From Leuctra nigra (lineage: Eukaryota > Arthropoda > Insecta > Plecoptera > Leuctridae), in the NCBI GenBank assembly GCA_934045905.1, contig OW203762.1:42323702-42387701 (forward strand): a DNA stretch of 64,000 nt. The letters run 5' to 3'. The position numbers and the translations under genes are program-made. The notes under the pieces were generated by a model that was not told the DNA's origin, made no database searches, and saw only the letters and a list, made by a program, of their open reading frames with translations. Of the stretch, positions 60,990 through 64,000 are shown piece after piece (positions within the stretch are counted from its first letter, which is position 1; every line of letters starts with the position of its first letter).

Positions 60990-61712
60990 AAGGATAACGC
61001 TCAGTAACGCGTTGATGAGCGAGCACGGGTACGTGTAAATTCTCGAACCGGAAATGCATACACAACGCACAGAAAACATATACATCCATATTGAATTGAA
61101 ATATGATCCACTCAATCAACAAAAAGTATAATATGCTTTTCATCGAAACTTGAAAATAGCATCTAAGCACCCTGGTACATATAGCAAATCAGATTTAATT
61201 CAATAGGCACTGGAAAACATTCATTTCGATTCTTCATTCCTGACAGCTAATAAAAATTTCAAAAAGTTCATACGTTCTTAACTGATTGGGTTCTTAACTT
61301 AACTGAAAATGTGTAAAATAAGAGAAAATGTTGATCTTAATGACCATACAAAATATGAGTTTGATCAGATTTATCGATGACCATTTTCATTTTTCAGCCT
61401 ATCAGGAGATGTTTATTTAAATTTTAACCAATAAATGGATTTCAAAAAAATTAGGGTATGCAAACAGAAAAGGTTGTCTCTCCATGTGTGCAAAATTTCA
61501 GATCGATCGGTGAAACGGTGCGACTTCATGTTTATTTAAATTTTAACCAATAAATGGATTTCAAAAAAATTAGGGTACGCAAACAGAAAAGGTTGTCTCT
61601 ACATGTGTGCAAAATTTCAGATCGATCGGTGAAACGGTGCGACTTCCATTGCTCCAGGTAGCAGCCAAAAAAAAGTCCGTGTCAAAAGAGTGAAAAGGAG
61701 TCGCTCGCTCAA
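60990..61712 (-). mobile_element. Helitron-like family copy with internal duplication
   Basis: Minus-strand copy: TTGAGCGAGCGACTCC at 61714-61699, the 3' hairpin at 60998-61023 and an end altered to TATCCT at about 60990. A 119-bp segment is tandemly repeated at 61409-61527 and 61528-61646 (ATGTTTATTTAAATTTTAAC, then GGTGAAACGGTGCGACTTC). Confidence 0.72.
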
Positions 61713-64000
61713 TTAAGAATTACTGACATCTCAAGTATATCCAGAGACATCAAAATAAGGAATTTTTATGGATGTTGCTAAATTTGCAATCAAGTGTTTT
61801 ATAAAGATAAGTTCAATCAATTCAGTTTTTTTTTAGTATTCTCACAATACGGAGAATGAAGAAATCTCCTCTTGTTGAAATTCACTCTCCAAGTTTGTCT
61901 TAGGGTTGGTTTGTCCATGGACAAAAGGCAAGGATCGCTGCCAAGAGTGGGCGCCCCCCTTGCCAACCATGCGCGTGTGTATTCATCAATGTTTTCTTCC
62001 TTCTCAGGATTGTTGTTTCAAAGAGGCGCATTAAATTCAAGAAGCCGTGTCGTTATTTTGCCGACTCAAAAGAAAAAAATGTTATCAAAAAGGGAAAGTC
62101 ACGAGAAATGTGAAGCATAAAAGTACCTATTGTAGAAATCAAGAGAGATTGCTGGTTTTGTATCTTTTATTCCATAAATAAACAAGGTTTACACAAAAAC
62201 AATCTATGTTGATACAATGATAGTACATTTTACAAACAGTGTAGAATATCATTAATTTGTGTTTGTAACATTCACCATAAAATATATTCCATCTCCAATA
62301 ATGGACAATGCATAAACCCCCTATCTATAGATAGTGGTATAAACTACACAATTGCACCCTATTGGTAATACACCTATTAATATTAATAATTTATTGAGTA
62401 CGAAGACCTTGCCTTATACATTTATAGAATATGGAAAACATATTTATATATATATAACTTGTAAGGAAATTGGATAATCAATATTTTACAAGTTGACGTA
62501 ATTGAATTTTTTTTTTGAATAATTACTATTTGAATGCAACAGTCTTCATATAAAGAATAAATATAGAATGCAATTTAAACTATTTGCACTGTAACAGCAA
62601 AACACCTAATAACAACATCCTAATCATCATACTTGAACATCATTTCAATAGAACATAGACAACTTTTAATCAAATATCACATTTTTCTCATTTTGTCAAG
62701 ATAAAAATATAAGGAATCAAACATTTTCACATTAAATGCTCGAATATTTGCTTCGTAATTCCTAAATGACATTGTAATTTTTATAAATTTGCCTCAGTTA
62801 ATCGATCATTGTCTCGAAAGAGCAAACAATCAAATCCAGTGGATTGAATTAAAATGATACATTACATGGACATCATGGACAACAATGTTTAGTCTACCAT
62901 TGTGACAGTAATGAGTACCTACAGTGAGTACAGTGAGTACAGTTATAAGTTGACATAAAATAAACAATTATCTGGGAACACTTATTAGGTACAGACAGAA
63001 CAGTGTGATAAAGTGTACGATGAATATAAACATTAATGTTACTGTTACTGATGTTACTTGACATTAATAACCAGTTAATATCTAACAGTGTTGAATTCAG
63101 ACTTTTTTGGCTGTTGGCGTGGGGGGGGGGGGGGGGGGATATAGGATTTTCCGTGAAAGTCATGTTCAGGTTGGAAACAATTAATTAGATAATTTCTTTC
63201 AAGGTCACTCATATGCAATGAGAGTTGGACGCATTTGGCAATCAAATGTCATACGGACGTTTTTGACATGAAAACTAGAACTTTTATCGAAAAGAAATAT
63301 ACTCAACTATCAATATGAATGCTTTGGTGATAGCATATTTTTTCTAAACATTTTAGTATACTTTTTGATATCATGTAAATTGACATAAGTACTGTGGGAT
63401 ATTTGGCCCAGAGAGGGAGGGGGAAGGTTCTTAGGTCTTGGGAATCTTGAGATTCTATCTATGTCTGAATTCCATACTGCATCTACTAGATTACGAGACT
63501 ACTACAACATATGATAATAGTTCAAATACATTATCTACGCAACTGTTAGATTAAGAAAGATGTGATGGTTCATTTAAACATGCTAATTTAGTTTGAAGAT
63601 CTCGTGTTCGAGACAATTGGTGGTCAGCTTCATTGTGGTTTAGTGTGATTTAAATGCTCGCTTATGTAGTTTCGATTAGTAAACAGATTTTACATTCTGA
63701 TACGCGCAAAATGAGGTTATAAAAAATATGAGGATACTTTCTTCCAAAATGTAGACAATAAATTACAGAAGAATTTACAAAAATGATTTTTTTAATAAAT
63801 CAAATTTGAAACTTCAGTGTTGAAATACTGACAGTGTGAAAAATCGATTAATATTCATTATAGGAACCACCTATTTTGAAGATTAACACGTCACTGGGTA
63901 TGAAATCAGAAATGCGCCATTGAATAGCGGCCCAACGGATATGATAAAGTCTCCTCAGAATCTAGATGGGAATTTCCAGTCAAAATTTGCATTTCATAAT
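61713..64000. other. Gene-poor end of window
   Basis: AT-rich. No supported gene. An 18-base G run lies at 63121-63138. A GC-richer patch at 61915-62110 has open frames but no recognisable product. Confidence 0.4.

Noticed and set aside
62894..63163. Minus-strand frame with a Pro run across the G homopolymer at 63121
   Set aside because: The Pro run is only the translated homopolymer, and the rest is AT-rich chance sequence.

Overview
This window is insect nuclear DNA, most likely from a sap-sucking hemipteran such as a planthopper. It is AT-rich, has few genes and short GT-AG-split exons, contains many TACC/GGTA-type short repeats, and is crowded with small non-autonomous transposons. Its clearest genes encode arthropod cuticle proteins. 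The species is an inference, since no marker gene is present. No prokaryotic feature, CRISPR array or complete autonomous transposon was seen.

Positions 1-5,290 hold old repeats. They include a hAT-type element with a second hAT-type element nested inside it, a fold-back element, the 3' end of a non-LTR retrotransposon reverse transcriptase, and an 0.8 kb TA-flanked inverted-repeat element. From 5,293 to 11,437 on the minus strand lies a four-exon gene for a membrane-anchored ARF-like GTPase of the ARL10 type. All of its splice junctions can be placed. Its large third intron contains a 5S-rRNA-derived SINE, Helitron-like copies, a 0.67 kb fold-back and a hAT-type MITE. Facing it across a roughly 375 bp divergent promoter region are a candidate 38-residue two-exon small gene (11,813-12,402) and a three-exon gene of unknown function (12,769-18,667, 291 residues). 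The 4 kb intron of the latter carries a tRNA-like gene, a microRNA-like hairpin and a hAT-type element containing a Harbinger-like MITE.

From 23,986 to 55,712 is a cluster of five cuticular protein genes of the CPF/CPFL type, called A to E here. A, C, D and E are on the minus strand and B is on the plus strand. All have the same design: a 12-base first coding exon (Met-Ala-Phe-Lys), a phase-0 intron inside the signal peptide, a TATA box, a conserved Ser/Tyr-rich core motif, Ala/Pro/Tyr-rich repeats and a conserved Tyr-ending C-terminus. Gene B is a mosaic: its 5' half is almost identical in DNA to gene A and its last 46 codons are almost identical to gene E, which points to gene conversion or unequal exchange. 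The genes presumably supply structural proteins of the exoskeleton.

The DNA between and beyond the cuticle genes is dominated by a dispersed family of about thirteen copies or fragments. Its 3' end (hairpin, then CCTAGT) looks like that of a Helitron. From 57,900 to the end no gene is recognised; that stretch holds an 85-bp triplicate, a 36-bp minisatellite with long open frames, and another Helitron-like copy.
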